A DNA stretch of 64,000 nt from Superficieibacter electus (GTDB taxonomy: Bacteria > Pseudomonadota > Gammaproteobacteria > Enterobacterales > Enterobacteriaceae). Every line of letters begins with the position of its first letter. Positions within the stretch are counted from its first letter, which is position 1. The notes under the pieces are model-generated. The model saw nothing but the letters and a program-made list of their open reading frames with translations, was not told the DNA's origin and ran no database searches. Where the stretch lies: contig NZ_PQGD01000010.1 of assembly GCF_002915575.1 (NCBI RefSeq), positions 1 through 64,000 of the forward strand. Reading direction: 5' to 3'. The translations under genes were made by a program, and so were the position numbers. This document shows positions 54,780 through 64,000 of this stretch, piece by piece.

Positions 54780-55442
54780 ATGCTGCGCGTTATTGATACC
54801 GAAACCTGTGACTTGCAGGGAGGCGTAGTAGAAATCGCCTCAGTAGATGTCGTGGACGGGAAGATAACGAATCCGATGAGCCATCTGGTCCGCCCGGACC
54901 GCCCCATTAGCCCGCAGGCCATGGCTATCCATCGTATCACTGAAGCCATGGTGGCAGACCAGCCGTGGATAGAAGAGGTTCTGCCATTTTATCAGGGTAG
55001 CCAGTGGTATGTAGCGCATAATGCCAGCTTTGACCGCCGGGTGCTGCCTGAGATGAACGGTGAGTGGATCTGCACCATGAAAATGGCGCGTCGCCTGTGG
55101 CCGGGAATTAAATACAGCAATATCGGTCTGTACAAATCGCGCAATCTGAAGGTGCAGACCCCGGCGGGGTTACACCATCACCGGGCGCTGTATGACTGCT
55201 ATATTACCGCTGCGCTGCTGATCGATATTATTAACACCTCCGGTTGGACGCCTGAAGAGATGGTCGAAGTGACGGGGCGTCCAGGGCTCATTTCAACCTT
55301 TAGCTTTGGTAAATACCGCGGCAAACCGGTGGCTGAAGTCGCCGAGCGCGATCCGGGTTATCTACGCTGGCTATTGAATAACCTCGACAGAATGAGTCCG
55401 GAAATGCGCCTGACGCTTAAACATTATCTGGATAAAGCCTGA
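54780..55442 (+). CDS. exoX: ExoX, exodeoxyribonuclease X
   Basis: A 220-residue DEDDh 3'-5' exonuclease used in mismatch repair. Catalytic residues are in IDTETCDL (Asp6, Glu8), [12 protein letters not shown] (Asp), and [15 protein letters not shown] (His, Asp). The C-terminus has the [12 protein letters not shown] domain. The ATG at 54780 ([10 protein letters not shown]) fits E. coli (220); an upstream ATG at 54759 is unlikely. Overlaps the ptrB end by 19 bases, convergent. Confidence 0.96.
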   Translation: MLRVIDTETCDLQGGVVEIASVDVVDGKITNPMSHLVRPDRPISPQAMAIHRITEAMVADQPWIEEVLPFYQGSQWYVAHNASFDRRVLPEMNGEWICTMKMARRLWPGIKYSNIGLYKSRNLKVQTPAGLHHHRALYDCYITAALLIDIINTSGWTPEEMVEVTGRPGLISTFSFGKYRGKPVAEVAERDPGYLRWLLNNLDRMSPEMRLTLKHYLDKA

Positions 55443-57499
55443 TCCTCTGCTTTGCCGGGTAAGGTGCCCTGCGCAAGCGCGATAAGGAACGTGTACTCCA
55501 TTGCCACGCCCTCGTAGCTTTTAAAGCGCCCGGACTTGCCGCCGTGCCCGGAATCCATATCGGTACAGAGCAGCAGCAGATTCTCATCGGTCTTTAGCTC
55601 ACGCAACCGCGCGACCCATTTCGCCGGTTCCCAGTATTGTACCTGGGAGTCGTGCAGGCCGGTTGTCACCAGCAAATGCGGGTAGGCTTTGGTCTCAATG
55701 TTGTCATAGGGGCTGTAGCTTTTCATGTAGTGATAATAAGTTTCATCCTTGGGATTACCCCACTCCTCAAACTCACCGGTAGTCAGTGGGATAGACTCGT
55801 CCAGCATAGTGGTCACCACATCGACAAACGGTACCTGCGCAATCACGCCGCGAAACAAATCCGGGCGCAGATTAATGGCGGCTCCCATTAACATACCGCC
55901 CGCGCTGCCGCCCATGCCAAAGCAGCACTTCACATCGCCATAGCCCTGTTTTAGCAGGGCATCGCAAACGTCCAGATAGTCATTAAAGGTATTTTTCTTT
56001 TTCAGGAATTTCCCTTCTTCGTACCACTGCTGGCCCAGCTCCCCGCCGCCACGGACATGGGCGATGGCGAAAACAAAACCACGATCGAGCAGGCTCAGTC
56101 GGCTGCTACTGAAATCCGCATCCATACTGGTACCGTAAGATCCATAGCCATACACCAACAGGGGATTCTTACCTTTACGAAAATGCTGGCGGTGATACAC
56201 CAGGGACACGGGAACTTCAACGCCGTCGCGCGCAGTTATCCACAGGTGTTCGCTGCGATAGAGGCTACTGTCAAAACCTGCCACCTCTGATTGTTTCAGC
56301 ACCTGCCTTTCACCCGTATCCATATCCAGCTCAAACAAGGTATCCGGCGTGGTCATTGACGAATAGCCATAGCGCAAACGGGAAGTTTCTGGCTCAGGGT
56401 TATACGCAAGCCAGGTCACGTAGGCCGGATCGTCAAAGGCAATGCCTGTCACTTCACGCGTTTTACGATTAATTTGCCGCAGACTGGTTAACCCACGCTG
56501 ACGCTCTTCCACCACCAGCCAGTCGGTAAACAGGGTAAAACCTTCCAGCATGATGTCGTCACGTGCAGGAATCAACACTTCCCACTGGCGCTCATCCCGC
56601 ACGCGGCTACGATAAAGGCCGAAGTTTTTCCCCTCACGGTTAGAGCGAATATAAAACTTATGCTGATAGTGATCGATGCTGTATTCATGATCTTTACGCC
56701 GCGGCAAAAATGACAGGATCTCCGCGTCGGCCAGCGACGCATCCAGCAGTAAAACGTCACTGGTGGTAGCGCTGGAGAGATAAATGACAATGAAATGCTG
56801 AGACGTGGTTTTATGCAACCCGACGTAGAAGGTCTCATCACGCTCTTCATAGATCAGTTCGTCAGACGCTGACGGCGTGCCCACCCGATGCCGCCAGACC
56901 TGATACGGTAATAAGGTGACCGGGTGTTTACGCACATAGTAGAGCGTTTGTGAATCGTTGCCCCAGACAAAATCGGGAGAAATATTATCCAGCAACTCAG
57001 GATACCAGTTGCCGGTTTGCAGGTTACGCAAGCGCATACCGTACTGACGGCGTGACAGAAAATCCTCTGCCAGCGCCATGATGGTGTTATCCGGAGATAT
57101 CGCCATTCCGCCAAGCGTATAAAACTCGCTATGCGCCGCCCGTTTATTCGCATCCAGCAAGAGTTCCCACTCATCCCACTCAGCAAGCAGAACTGACTGA
57201 CGCTGATAAATCGCATATTCGCAGCCCGGCTCATAAATATGCCGGTAGCGATAGCCATTTTTAGTCCATGGTGCTGAAACCTCACGCTGCGGGATACGCG
57301 CTACAATCTCTTGCAGGACCCGGTCCTGGAGATCGTGTTGTGAGGCCATAACCCGGTGACCATAACTGTTTTCCTGATGAAGGTAATCGAGCACGTCAGG
57401 ATCGGTACGTGTGTCATCGCGCAACCAGTAGTAGTTATCGGTACGCGTGTCACCGTGCAGGGTCATGGTGTGTGGTATACGTTTCGCTTTCGGTCGCAT
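55424..57499 (-). CDS. ptrB: PtrB, oligopeptidase B
   Basis: A 691-residue S9A serine peptidase that cuts after basic residues in oligopeptides. An N-terminal beta-propeller (about 70-410) gates the C-terminal alpha/beta hydrolase domain with [12 protein letters not shown] (nucleophile Ser), [11 protein letters not shown] (Asp) and [11 protein letters not shown] (His). Cytoplasmic. It matches E. coli PtrB (686), with a slightly different C-terminus overlapping exoX. Confidence 0.95.
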   Translation of the reverse strand: MRPKAKRIPHTMTLHGDTRTDNYYWLRDDTRTDPDVLDYLHQENSYGHRVMASQHDLQDRVLQEIVARIPQREVSAPWTKNGYRYRHIYEPGCEYAIYQRQSVLLAEWDEWELLLDANKRAAHSEFYTLGGMAISPDNTIMALAEDFLSRRQYGMRLRNLQTGNWYPELLDNISPDFVWGNDSQTLYYVRKHPVTLLPYQVWRHRVGTPSASDELIYEERDETFYVGLHKTTSQHFIVIYLSSATTSDVLLLDASLADAEILSFLPRRKDHEYSIDHYQHKFYIRSNREGKNFGLYRSRVRDERQWEVLIPARDDIMLEGFTLFTDWLVVEERQRGLTSLRQINRKTREVTGIAFDDPAYVTWLAYNPEPETSRLRYGYSSMTTPDTLFELDMDTGERQVLKQSEVAGFDSSLYRSEHLWITARDGVEVPVSLVYHRQHFRKGKNPLLVYGYGSYGTSMDADFSSSRLSLLDRGFVFAIAHVRGGGELGQQWYEEGKFLKKKNTFNDYLDVCDALLKQGYGDVKCCFGMGGSAGGMLMGAAINLRPDLFRGVIAQVPFVDVVTTMLDESIPLTTGEFEEWGNPKDETYYHYMKSYSPYDNIETKAYPHLLVTTGLHDSQVQYWEPAKWVARLRELKTDENLLLLCTDMDSGHGGKSGRFKSYEGVAMEYTFLIALAQGTLPGKAEDQALSR

Positions 57500-57587
57500 A
57501 GATTGGTTCTTTTGCTTATATTACATCCTATAAGGTTGGCAAAAGACGCCAGCGATGCAAGCGAAACGCAGGCACTTTACGCACAAA

Positions 57588-58247
57588 TCATTCAGGAAGC
57601 GCCTGTTTTTGCTGCTTAAGATCCTGTTCCACCCCGTCCCGGACCTCCTGGGGAATATTTAACGCATCGCCGAGGGCGTTAAGGTAGCTGCGCTCCATAA
57701 AGTGATCGACATCGATAGCCGCACAGCTCAGGAAGTATAATTCCAGGGCTTCTTCTTCATTGGGTACGTCCCGCGCCAGCCGCTGCGGGTCGAGAGGTTG
57801 CTCCATCGCCTGTGCGACCAGCGCTCTGCCCTGCTCTTCCACACCGGCTTCACGCATCTGCTGCTCGATGGCTTCGCGCTCAAGCTCGTCAATATGACCG
57901 TCACTTTTAGCGGCAAACACCAGCGCCAGGATCAGGCGCTCGGTTCGCTTATCCAGCGCCGTAGTTCGGGTGCCGTACTGAGGTTCCTGCTGATGCGCCT
58001 CACGGATCTTTTCTTTATATTTATTCCATAACACACTTCCGGCGACCGCGCCGCCGCCCATGAGTAGCGCACCCGTCCCGTATTTACTAAGAAGTTTACG
58101 TGAGGCTTTGTTGCTCACCAGCAGCCCTGCCAGGCCACCGAGCGCCCCTGGCACCAGTAACTTATTAAGGCCCTGTTCGCCAGAAGAGGAGGAAGAGACG
58201 CCTTTTTGCGCCAGAAGAGACTGTAGCTGATTGAGCCAGTTTGCCAT
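57588..58247 (-). CDS. yebE: YebE, DUF533 membrane-associated protein
   Basis: A 219-residue protein. It begins [16 protein letters not shown], has a Gly-rich hydrophobic segment ([18 protein letters not shown], then [18 protein letters not shown], about 35-80), and a C-terminal all-helical TerB-like domain ([23 protein letters not shown]). The acidic SDGHID motif could bind metal. In E. coli it is a Cpx-regulated gene of unknown function. Confidence 0.93.
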   Translation of the reverse strand: MANWLNQLQSLLAQKGVSSSSSGEQGLNKLLVPGALGGLAGLLVSNKASRKLLSKYGTGALLMGGGAVAGSVLWNKYKEKIREAHQQEPQYGTRTTALDKRTERLILALVFAAKSDGHIDELEREAIEQQMREAGVEEQGRALVAQAMEQPLDPQRLARDVPNEEEALELYFLSCAAIDVDHFMERSYLNALGDALNIPQEVRDGVEQDLKQQKQALPE

Positions 58248-58345
58248 GGGGTAAGCCCTCCGGTTATCTGATAACGATAATTCAGAGTAAGCGAAGAGAC
58301 GTCAGAAAGTGTCAAGCCGGCAAAAGGTGCGCAAATTACTGTCGA

Positions 58346-58705
58346 TTATCGACTCTGATAGCTTGCACTTCCTGCGGCACAGTCAACTTGTACCAGATAG
58401 TGAATATCGGCGCTTCTGCCGCGCACAGTGATGGGTACCTTCCATTGACCTTTAGTGCCCGTCACCTCGTTGCTGTCCACCCACACTACCGGGTCAGCCT
58501 GGCCGATTTTTTGCCGATCTTCAGCCCAGCGCACGATGCGATTTTGCTGATAGTCACGCTTAACGCTTGCAGCAACACCGTCAGCATCCAGCTTTTCGCA
58601 GTTCGGAAATTTAACCGTCTTTGAGTGCGGGTCTTGACTCACCGCTTGCACTGACGCACTTCCTGCCAGCAGTAGCAGACATAAAAGCGCTCCACGTTTG
58701 TTCAT
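58346..58705 (-). CDS. yebF: YebF, secreted protein
   Basis: A 119-residue protein with a signal peptide (about 1-21, ending ASVQA). The mature part has two cysteines (NCEKLD and VDCAAG) that likely form the known disulfide. E. coli YebF (118) is exported to the medium through outer-membrane porins and is used as a secretion carrier. It lies between yebE and yebG, same direction. Confidence 0.94.
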   Translation of the reverse strand: MNKRGALLCLLLLAGSASVQAVSQDPHSKTVKFPNCEKLDADGVAASVKRDYQQNRIVRWAEDRQKIGQADPVVWVDSNEVTGTKGQWKVPITVRGRSADIHYLVQVDCAAGSASYQSR

Positions 58706-58783
58706 GTTTTTCTCCTTAAGACCCGGAATTAGGCAGGGTTAAAGAAAAAGCATGGTACAAAACGGCAGGAGCGCAAGTGACCG

Positions 58784-59071
58784 TTATGCAGCTTTTGTCC
58801 GCTTAGCGGGCGTATCATCGGTGACCGCCTTCGGCGCAGGTAATTTTCCGGCTTTCAGCAAATTACCAAGTACCTCTTTTTGTTCGGCAAGCCACATCGC
58901 CATAACTTCACGCTGCTCGTCGTCCAGCGTAACCGGCGACTGACCAAGCCAGGTACCTAATACTTCCGCCAGATCGAGCATTTTGTCGTAAGCATCGGCT
59001 TCCTTCTTGCTGGCAAAAGACATTTTTTCCTCACCTTCACGGATCACAACGTATTTAACTTCAACCGCCAT
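58784..59071 (-). CDS. yebG: YebG, SOS-induced protein
   Basis: A 95-residue protein starting [32 protein letters not shown], as E. coli YebG (96). It is a DNA-damage-inducible protein of unknown mechanism. The LexA box is 18 bases upstream of the ATG at 59071. An ATG at 59089 overlaps that box and is rejected as start. The C-terminal half is variable. Confidence 0.95.
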   Translation of the reverse strand: MAVEVKYVVIREGEEKMSFASKKEADAYDKMLDLAEVLGTWLGQSPVTLDDEQREVMAMWLAEQKEVLGNLLKAGKLPAPKAVTDDTPAKRTKAA

Positions 59072-59088
59072 TTTGCAGCCCCATATCA

Positions 59089-59104
59089 CTGTAATTTTAT
59101 ACAG
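59089..59104 (-). promoter_or_regulatory. LexA (SOS) box upstream of yebG
   Basis: CTGTAATTTTATACAG fits CTGT-N8-ACAG perfectly. With the umuD box, it is the second SOS operator in the window. Confidence 0.9.
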
Positions 59105-59161
59105 TATATCACTCCATTTTCAGGGGATCAATCTTACAGGACCGTATTCCATCAAAGACAG

Positions 59162-59177
59162 ACGCAATCGTTTTCGT
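59162..59177 (+). promoter_or_regulatory. PurR box upstream of purT
   Basis: ACGCAATCGTTTTCGT closely fits the PurR consensus ACGCAAACGTTTTCNT. purT is a known PurR target. Confidence 0.85.
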
Positions 59178-59209
59178 TTATACTGCACACAATTGAGTTA
59201 AGGGGAAAA

Positions 59210-60391
59210 ATGATGGTTATGTTAGGTACTGCGCTGCGTTCGGCGGCGACCCGCGTCATGCTGTTAGGGTCTGGCGAATTAGGAAAAGAAGTCGCCATTG
59301 AATGTCAGCGTCTTGGACTGGAGGTAATTGCAGTCGATCGCTACGCTGATGCCCCGGCTATGCACGTCGCCCACCGTTCATACGTGATTAATATGCTGGA
59401 CGGGCAGGCCCTCAAGGCGTTGGTCGAAGCTGAAAAACCGGATTATATCGTGCCAGAAATCGAAGCAATCGCCACCGATATGCTGATTGAACTGGAGCAG
59501 ACCGGGCAGAACGTGGTTCCCTGCGCACGGGCCACACAATTAACAATGAACCGCGAAGGTATTCGTCGCCTGGCAGCAGAAACATTGTCGCTGCCCACCT
59601 CAGCGTATCGCTTTGCGGATAGCGAAGACGCTTTCCACCAGGCGGTAAGCGAAATTGGCCTGCCCTGTATCATCAAGCCGGTAATGAGTTCGTCGGGTAA
59701 AGGGCAGAGCTTTATTCGCACTGAGGCGCAACTGAGTCACGCCTGGCAGTATGCCCAACAGGGCGGCCGCGCGGGTGCCGGACGTGTCATTGTTGAAGGG
59801 GTGGTTAATTTTGATTTTGAAATTACCCTACTGACAGTGAGCGCCGTCGACGGCGTGCATTTTTGCGCCCCGGTGGGACATCGCCAGGAAGACGGCGATT
59901 ACCGGGAGTCCTGGCAGCCGCAGCAGATGAGTCCTCTGGCGCTGGCGCGGGCGCAGTCCATCGCCCGTGACGTGGTGCTGGCGCTGGGCGGCTATGGGTT
60001 GTTCGGCGTGGAGCTGTTTGTGTGCGGCGACGAGGTTATTTTCAGCGAGGTCTCTCCCCGCCCGCATGATACCGGGATGGTTACGCTGATTTCTCAGGAT
60101 TTGTCAGAGTTTGCCCTGCACGTGCGCGCGTTTCTCGGCCTGCCGGTCGGCGGCATTCGTCAGTATGGCCCGGCGGCTTCGGCGGTAATATTGCCGCAGT
60201 TAACCAGCCAAAATATCACATTTAATCACGTCGAAGCCGCAACCGGCGCTGGCATGCAGGTGCGCCTGTTCGGCAAACCCGAGATTGACGGTACGCGTCG
60301 GTTAGGCGTTACGCTTGCCACCGGTGAAAACAATGAGGACGCTATCGCGCGGGCAAAAGCGGCTGCGGCCAGCATTGTTGTTGAAGGATAA
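59210..60391 (+). CDS. purT: PurT, formate-dependent GAR transformylase
   Basis: A 393-residue ATP-grasp enzyme that makes formyl-GAR from GAR, formate and ATP, the alternative third step of purine synthesis. It has the N-terminal [21 protein letters not shown], the ATP-grasp [18 protein letters not shown] and [19 protein letters not shown], and [15 protein letters not shown]. Two ATGs (59210, 59213) follow AAGGGGAA; either could start it, and the first is given. It is controlled by the PurR box upstream. Confidence 0.97.
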   Translation: MMVMLGTALRSAATRVMLLGSGELGKEVAIECQRLGLEVIAVDRYADAPAMHVAHRSYVINMLDGQALKALVEAEKPDYIVPEIEAIATDMLIELEQTGQNVVPCARATQLTMNREGIRRLAAETLSLPTSAYRFADSEDAFHQAVSEIGLPCIIKPVMSSSGKGQSFIRTEAQLSHAWQYAQQGGRAGAGRVIVEGVVNFDFEITLLTVSAVDGVHFCAPVGHRQEDGDYRESWQPQQMSPLALARAQSIARDVVLALGGYGLFGVELFVCGDEVIFSEVSPRPHDTGMVTLISQDLSEFALHVRAFLGLPVGGIRQYGPAASAVILPQLTSQNITFNHVEAATGAGMQVRLFGKPEIDGTRRLGVTLATGENNEDAIARAKAAAASIVVEG

Positions 60392-60393
60392 AT

Positions 60394-60415
60394 AAAGGGC
60401 GCTGATGCGCCCTTT
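60394..60415. terminator. bidirectional terminator between purT and eda
   Basis: AAAGGGCGC-TGAT-GCGCCCTTT is a 9-bp stem with a 4-base loop, 3 bases after the purT stop. Confidence 0.82.
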
Positions 60416-60432
60416 CTGATACCCGCGATGCG

Positions 60433-61074
60433 TTACTGCTTCGCGCCTTCAACGGCTTCACGTGCCAGTTTAGTGATGCGGTCATAATCGCCTGCTTCCA
60501 GCGCATCCGCCGGAACCAGCCACGAACCACCGATGCACAGTACGCTTTTCAGAGCCAGATAGTCACGGTAGTTAGCCGGAGAAATCCCCCCCGTCGGGCA
60601 GAAACGCACCTGGGAGAACGGACCTGCGATGGCCTGCAACGCTTTGGTGCCGCCGTTGGCTTCAGCCGGGAAGAATTTGAATTCTTTCAGACCGTAGTCC
60701 ATGCCCAGCATCAGTTCTGAAACCGTGCTGATACCCGGGATCAATGGAATCGTACCTTCCGTAGCCGCTTTCAGCAGAGGCTCGGTCAGCCCAGGGCTAA
60801 TGGCAAACTGTGCGCCGGCCTCGGTCACTTCTGCCAGTTGCCGGGCATTAAGCACCGTACCTGCACCAATAATTGCATCCGGGACTTCGTTGGCGATGGC
60901 GCGAATGGCGTCCATGGCACAGGCGGTACGTAACGTCACTTCCAGCACGCGTACGCCGCCAGCGACCAGCGCTTTCGCCATTGGGACGGCATGTTCCAGC
61001 TTGTTCACTACGATAACCGGTACAACCGGACCGGTGGTCAGGATTGCTTCTGCACTTGTTTTCCAGTTTTTCAT
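60433..61074 (-). CDS. eda: Eda, KDPG/KHG aldolase
   Basis: A 213-residue class I aldolase, splitting 2-keto-3-deoxy-6-phosphogluconate into pyruvate and glyceraldehyde 3-phosphate. The Schiff-base lysine (Lys133) is in [16 protein letters not shown], Glu45 in VLEVTLRT, and the [12 protein letters not shown] phosphate site is present. Same length as E. coli. It follows edd by 38 bases; KdgR (38915) is its known repressor. Confidence 0.97.
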   Translation of the reverse strand: MKNWKTSAEAILTTGPVVPVIVVNKLEHAVPMAKALVAGGVRVLEVTLRTACAMDAIRAIANEVPDAIIGAGTVLNARQLAEVTEAGAQFAISPGLTEPLLKAATEGTIPLIPGISTVSELMLGMDYGLKEFKFFPAEANGGTKALQAIAGPFSQVRFCPTGGISPANYRDYLALKSVLCIGGSWLVPADALEAGDYDRITKLAREAVEGAKQ

Positions 61075-61112
61075 CAGACTCTTTCTCTCGCCAGATCTAC
61101 AAATTTGTTATC

Positions 61113-62924
61113 TTAAAAAGTGATGCAGGTTGCACCCTGTTCGGCACCCGAGAGTTTCTCACGCAGTGCGCCAAACAGTTCACGTCCCGTCCCCACCCGC
61201 ATTGCGCTCAGATCAGGAATATGCGGCTGGCGGGCAGCCAGCTCAGCTTCATCCACCAGCAAGGTCAGCTCACCTGTCTGTCCGTTCACGCGGATCATGT
61301 CGCCATCACACACTTTAGCCAGCAACCCGCCATCATAAGCTTCGGGTGTCACATGGATTGCCGAAGGAACTTTCCCCGATGCGCCAGAAAGTCGTCCATC
61401 GGTAACTAACGCAATTTTGAAACAGCGGTCCAATAATACACCAAGTGGCGGCATAAGTTTATGTAATTCTGGCATGCCGTTCGCTTTTGGCCCCTGATGG
61501 CGAACTACAATCACACAATCCTTATCCAGCAGACCAGCTTCAAAGGCAGGCAGAACATCATGCTGGCTCTCAAAGACCACCGCTGGCGCTTCAATAACCT
61601 GGTTTTCAACCGGCACCGCCGAGGTTTTCATCACGGCACGTCCGAGATTGCCGCTCATGACTTTCGTGCCGCCATGCGGAGAGAACGGTTTATCGATGGT
61701 CGCGATAATACTGCTGTCCAGTGAGACCTGAGCGCCTTCACGCCACGCCAGTTTGCCGTCGTTAAGCCATGGCTCCAGCGTATAACGGGACAGACCAAAG
61801 CCTGCCACGGTATTGACATCTTCATGCAGCAGGCCGCCTTTTAGTAGTTCACGAATCAGTACCGGTACGCCGCCCGCCGCCTGAAAGTGGTTAATGTCCG
61901 CCGGGCCGTTGGGATAAAGACGCGCCATCAGCGGCACAATTGCAGAAATGTCAGAGAAATCGTCCCAGTTAATCAGAATACCTGCCGCGCGCGCCATCGC
62001 CACCAGATGCATGGTGTGGTTGGTCGAGCCCCCCGTTGCCAGCAGCGCCACGATACCGTTGACCACCACTTTTTCATCAATCATCTTACCGAGCGGCATC
62101 CATTCTGCACCGTTGCTGGTCAGACGCGTTACCTGGCGTGCGGCGGCAGCCGTCAGGGCCTCGCGCAGTGGGGCATCGGGCTGGATGAATGACGAGCCCG
62201 GCAACTGCATGCCCATAAACTCAATCACCATCTGGTTAGTATTTGCCGTGCCGTAAAAGGTACAGGTTCCCGGCGCGTGATAAGACGCCGCTTCTGATTC
62301 CAGCAGCGCCATCCGGTCAACCTTACCTTCCGCATAAAGCTGGCGAACTTTTACTTTTTCTTTATTTGGCAGGCCGCTTGCCATCGGACCTGAAGGAATA
62401 AAGACCGACGGCAGATGCCCAAAAGAGAGCGCCGCCATCGCCAGACCAGGAACAATTTTATCGCAAACCCCCAGCCACAATGCACCGTCGAACATATTAT
62501 GCGACAGCCCCACCGCCGCTGACATGGCAATGATTTCACGGCTCAACAGCGAGAGTTCCATCCCATCCTGGCCTTGCGTGACACCGTCACACATGGCCGG
62601 CACCCCACCAGCCACCTGCCCTACAGCATTGGCTTCATGCAGGGCTTTACGGATTAGCGCGGGATAATGTTCGTAAGGCTGATGCGCCGAAAGCATGTCG
62701 TTATAAGAGGTGATGATTGCAATGTTGTTACGCAACATGCTTTTTAAGGAGGCTTTATCATCCGGCTGACAGGCGGCAAAACCATGCGCCAGGTTACCGC
62801 AGGCGAGGGTGGAACGCTGAACGGTGCTGCTTCTGGCCGATTCAATGCGAGCAAGGTAGTCAGAACGCGTATCACGCGAACGTTCAATAATACGTTTTGT
62901 TACCCGTAACAAATCAGGATTCAT
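61113..62924 (-). CDS. edd: Edd, 6-phosphogluconate dehydratase
   Basis: A 603-residue IlvD/Edd-family dehydratase with a [4Fe-4S] cluster. Landmarks are [39 protein letters not shown] (cluster Cys), [12 protein letters not shown] (cluster Cys) and [19 protein letters not shown]. It makes KDPG for Eda. It leads edd-eda. Same length as E. coli (603). Ribosome site AAGGAG lies before the ATG. Confidence 0.97.
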   Translation of the reverse strand: MNPDLLRVTKRIIERSRDTRSDYLARIESARSSTVQRSTLACGNLAHGFAACQPDDKASLKSMLRNNIAIITSYNDMLSAHQPYEHYPALIRKALHEANAVGQVAGGVPAMCDGVTQGQDGMELSLLSREIIAMSAAVGLSHNMFDGALWLGVCDKIVPGLAMAALSFGHLPSVFIPSGPMASGLPNKEKVKVRQLYAEGKVDRMALLESEAASYHAPGTCTFYGTANTNQMVIEFMGMQLPGSSFIQPDAPLREALTAAAARQVTRLTSNGAEWMPLGKMIDEKVVVNGIVALLATGGSTNHTMHLVAMARAAGILINWDDFSDISAIVPLMARLYPNGPADINHFQAAGGVPVLIRELLKGGLLHEDVNTVAGFGLSRYTLEPWLNDGKLAWREGAQVSLDSSIIATIDKPFSPHGGTKVMSGNLGRAVMKTSAVPVENQVIEAPAVVFESQHDVLPAFEAGLLDKDCVIVVRHQGPKANGMPELHKLMPPLGVLLDRCFKIALVTDGRLSGASGKVPSAIHVTPEAYDGGLLAKVCDGDMIRVNGQTGELTLLVDEAELAARQPHIPDLSAMRVGTGRELFGALREKLSGAEQGATCITF

Positions 62925-63044
62925 AAAAGCTCCTTAAGGTTTTATCTTGTTAGCAGCACCATAAGCGGATTTTAACTATACGATTAATAGCGTATCGGCA
63001 GGTGTAGCGCAGCTCAGAGGTAAGTTACTGGGTGTAGTGTAATA

Positions 63045-63079
63045 AAAAAAGCCCTGCGGGGAAATCCACGCAGGGCCTG
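63045..63079 (-). terminator. rho-independent terminator of zwf
   Basis: On the minus strand GCCCTGCG-N10-CGCAGGGC is followed by TTTTTTT, between zwf and edd. Confidence 0.85.
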
Positions 63080-63115
63080 AATGTGCAAAAATAACGCGAC
63101 AAACTGTGTTAGATC

Positions 63116-63131
63116 ATGTTACCGGTAAAAT
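63116..63131 (-). promoter_or_regulatory. GntR-like operator upstream of edd-eda
   Basis: ATGTTACCGGTAAAAT fits the GntR operator ATGTTACC-S-GTAACAT in all but two positions. It lies about 190 bases before edd, where the gluconate-inducible edd promoter is expected. Gluconate would relieve repression. Confidence 0.65.
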
Positions 63132-63143
63132 AACACTGAAGGA

Positions 63144-64000
63144 TTACTCAAACTCATTCCATGAACGGCCATCACGAGTAATCATGGCTACCGAAGCCAC
63201 TGGCCCCCAGGTTCCCGCCTGGTACGGTTTTGGCGCATCCTGATCGGCAGCCCAGGCCTCGGTAATTGAATCCACCCATTTCCACGCCTCCTCCACTTCA
63301 TCGCGACGCACAAACAGAGCCTGAATACCGCGCATGGTTTCCAGCAGCAAGCGTTCATAGGCATCCGCCAGATGCGTCTGGTTGAAGGTTTCCGAATAGC
63401 TCAGGTCAAGCTTGGTGGTTTGCAGATTGTGCTTGTGATCCAGCCCGGGCACTTTGTTGAGGATTTGAATATCAACCCCTTCATCCGGCTGTAAACGGAT
63501 AGTCAGTTTGTTCTGTGGCAGCTCCTGCCAGGACTCTTTGAACAAGTTAAGTTCGGGGTTCTTGAAATAAACCACCACTTCAGAGCATTTGGTCGGCAGG
63601 CGTTTACCGGTGCGCAGGTAGAACGGCACGCCAGCCCAGCGCCAGTTATCAAGGTCGACGCGGATAGCCACAAAAGTTTCCGTATGGCTGGATTTATTGG
63701 CACCCTCTTCTTCCAGATAGCCCGGCACTTTTTTGCCCTGGGCAAATCCGGCGGTGTACTGACCGCGTACGGTTTTTTCACGCACATTGGTGCGATCAAT
63801 GCGGCGCAGCGATTTCAGGACCTTCACTTTTTCATCACGAATACTGTCCGCGCTCAGATCGGCTGGCGGAGACATTGCTATCATGCAGAGAATTTGCAGC
63901 AGGTGGTTCTGGATCATATCGCGCATTTGGCCTGCCTGGTCGAAATACCCCCAGCGGCCTTCAATACCTACTTCTTCCGCCACGGTAATTTCGACGTGAT
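63144..64000 (-). CDS. zwf: Zwf, glucose-6-phosphate 1-dehydrogenase (C-terminal part)
   Basis: The last 285 codons of G6PDH, about 490 residues in E. coli; the 5' part lies beyond the window end. The frame is open to 64000 and reads [20 protein letters not shown] from the edge. Later parts are [35 protein letters not shown] (substrate binding) and the end [13 protein letters not shown]. It makes 6-phosphogluconolactone from G6P with NADP, feeding the Edd/Eda pathway next door. Confidence 0.96.
   Translation of the reverse strand, partial: HVEITVAEEVGIEGRWGYFDQAGQMRDMIQNHLLQILCMIAMSPPADLSADSIRDEKVKVLKSLRRIDRTNVREKTVRGQYTAGFAQGKKVPGYLEEEGANKSSHTETFVAIRVDLDNWRWAGVPFYLRTGKRLPTKCSEVVVYFKNPELNLFKESWQELPQNKLTIRLQPDEGVDIQILNKVPGLDHKHNLQTTKLDLSYSETFNQTHLADAYERLLLETMRGIQALFVRRDEVEEAWKWVDSITEAWAADQDAPKPYQAGTWGPVASVAMITRDGRSWNEFE

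Noticed and set aside
1-64000. CRISPR arrays, tRNA/rRNA genes, intact IS elements or prophage
   Set aside because: No regularly spaced repeats, cloverleaf sequences, transposase or integrase genes were seen; the island at 17452-22520 has no integrase or flanking tRNA.

Overview
The window is a chromosomal segment of an enterobacterium (family Enterobacteriaceae), close to the Salmonella-Citrobacter-Enterobacter group. The backbone follows the E. coli/Salmonella order of the min-fadD-pabB-manXYZ-prc-purT-edd-zwf region almost gene for gene (ycgNML, minCDE, rnd, fadD, yeaY, tsaB, yoaAB, yoaH, pabB, nudL, sdaA, pdeD, yoaE, manXYZ, yobD, mntP, rlmA, cspC, yebO, mgrB, yobH, kdgR, yebQ, htpX, prc, proQ, msrC, letAB, rsmF, yebVW, sdsR/ryeA, yebYZ-yobA, holE, exoX, ptrB, yebE-F-G, purT, eda-edd, zwf). 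An FtsI-like second PBP3 between rlmA and cspC (the locus known as PBP3SAL in Salmonella) argues against E. coli itself. Assignments rest on recognising protein families and gene order by eye; no search was run.

Positions 1-7000 are a variable region. umuC is cut after 76 codons beside an intact SOS-controlled umuD. Then come stress genes yciG and yciE without yciF, an orphan PTS IIB protein, several very small proteins, a GNAT acetyltransferase, and the divergent bdcR/bdcA pair with a clear palindromic operator. Positions 7000-17340 and 22535-64000 are conserved core: cell division (minCDE), RNA processing and modification (rnd, tsaB, rlmA, rsmF), fatty-acid activation (fadD), folate (pabB), serine catabolism (sdaA), c-di-GMP turnover (pdeD), mannose PTS (manXYZ), manganese export (mntP, with a riboswitch, two MntR-like boxes and a Fur-like box), envelope quality control and lipid transport (htpX, prc, letAB), PhoQ feedback (mgrB, with a PhoP box), copper-type proteins (yobA-yebZ-yebY), purine synthesis (purT, with a PurR box) and the Entner-Doudoroff pathway (edd-eda-zwf, with a GntR-like operator).

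Between yoaB and yoaH (17452-22520) lies a five-gene accessory island that is not part of the E. coli order. Two rightward genes (a SUKH/SMI1-KNR4 protein with a helical-repeat tail, and a DUF4253 protein) face three leftward genes (a SUKH-like two-domain protein, a pentapeptide-repeat protein with a second domain, and a propeller-like protein). These families are typical of polymorphic-toxin immunity genes, but no toxin is visible in the window. It is the best candidate here for an undescribed system.

Three core genes look broken. prc has a single in-frame TAA at codon 91 in an otherwise full-length 682-codon frame. yobF, upstream of cspC, is frameshifted. umuC is truncated. No tRNA, rRNA, CRISPR array, prophage or intact insertion sequence was seen.
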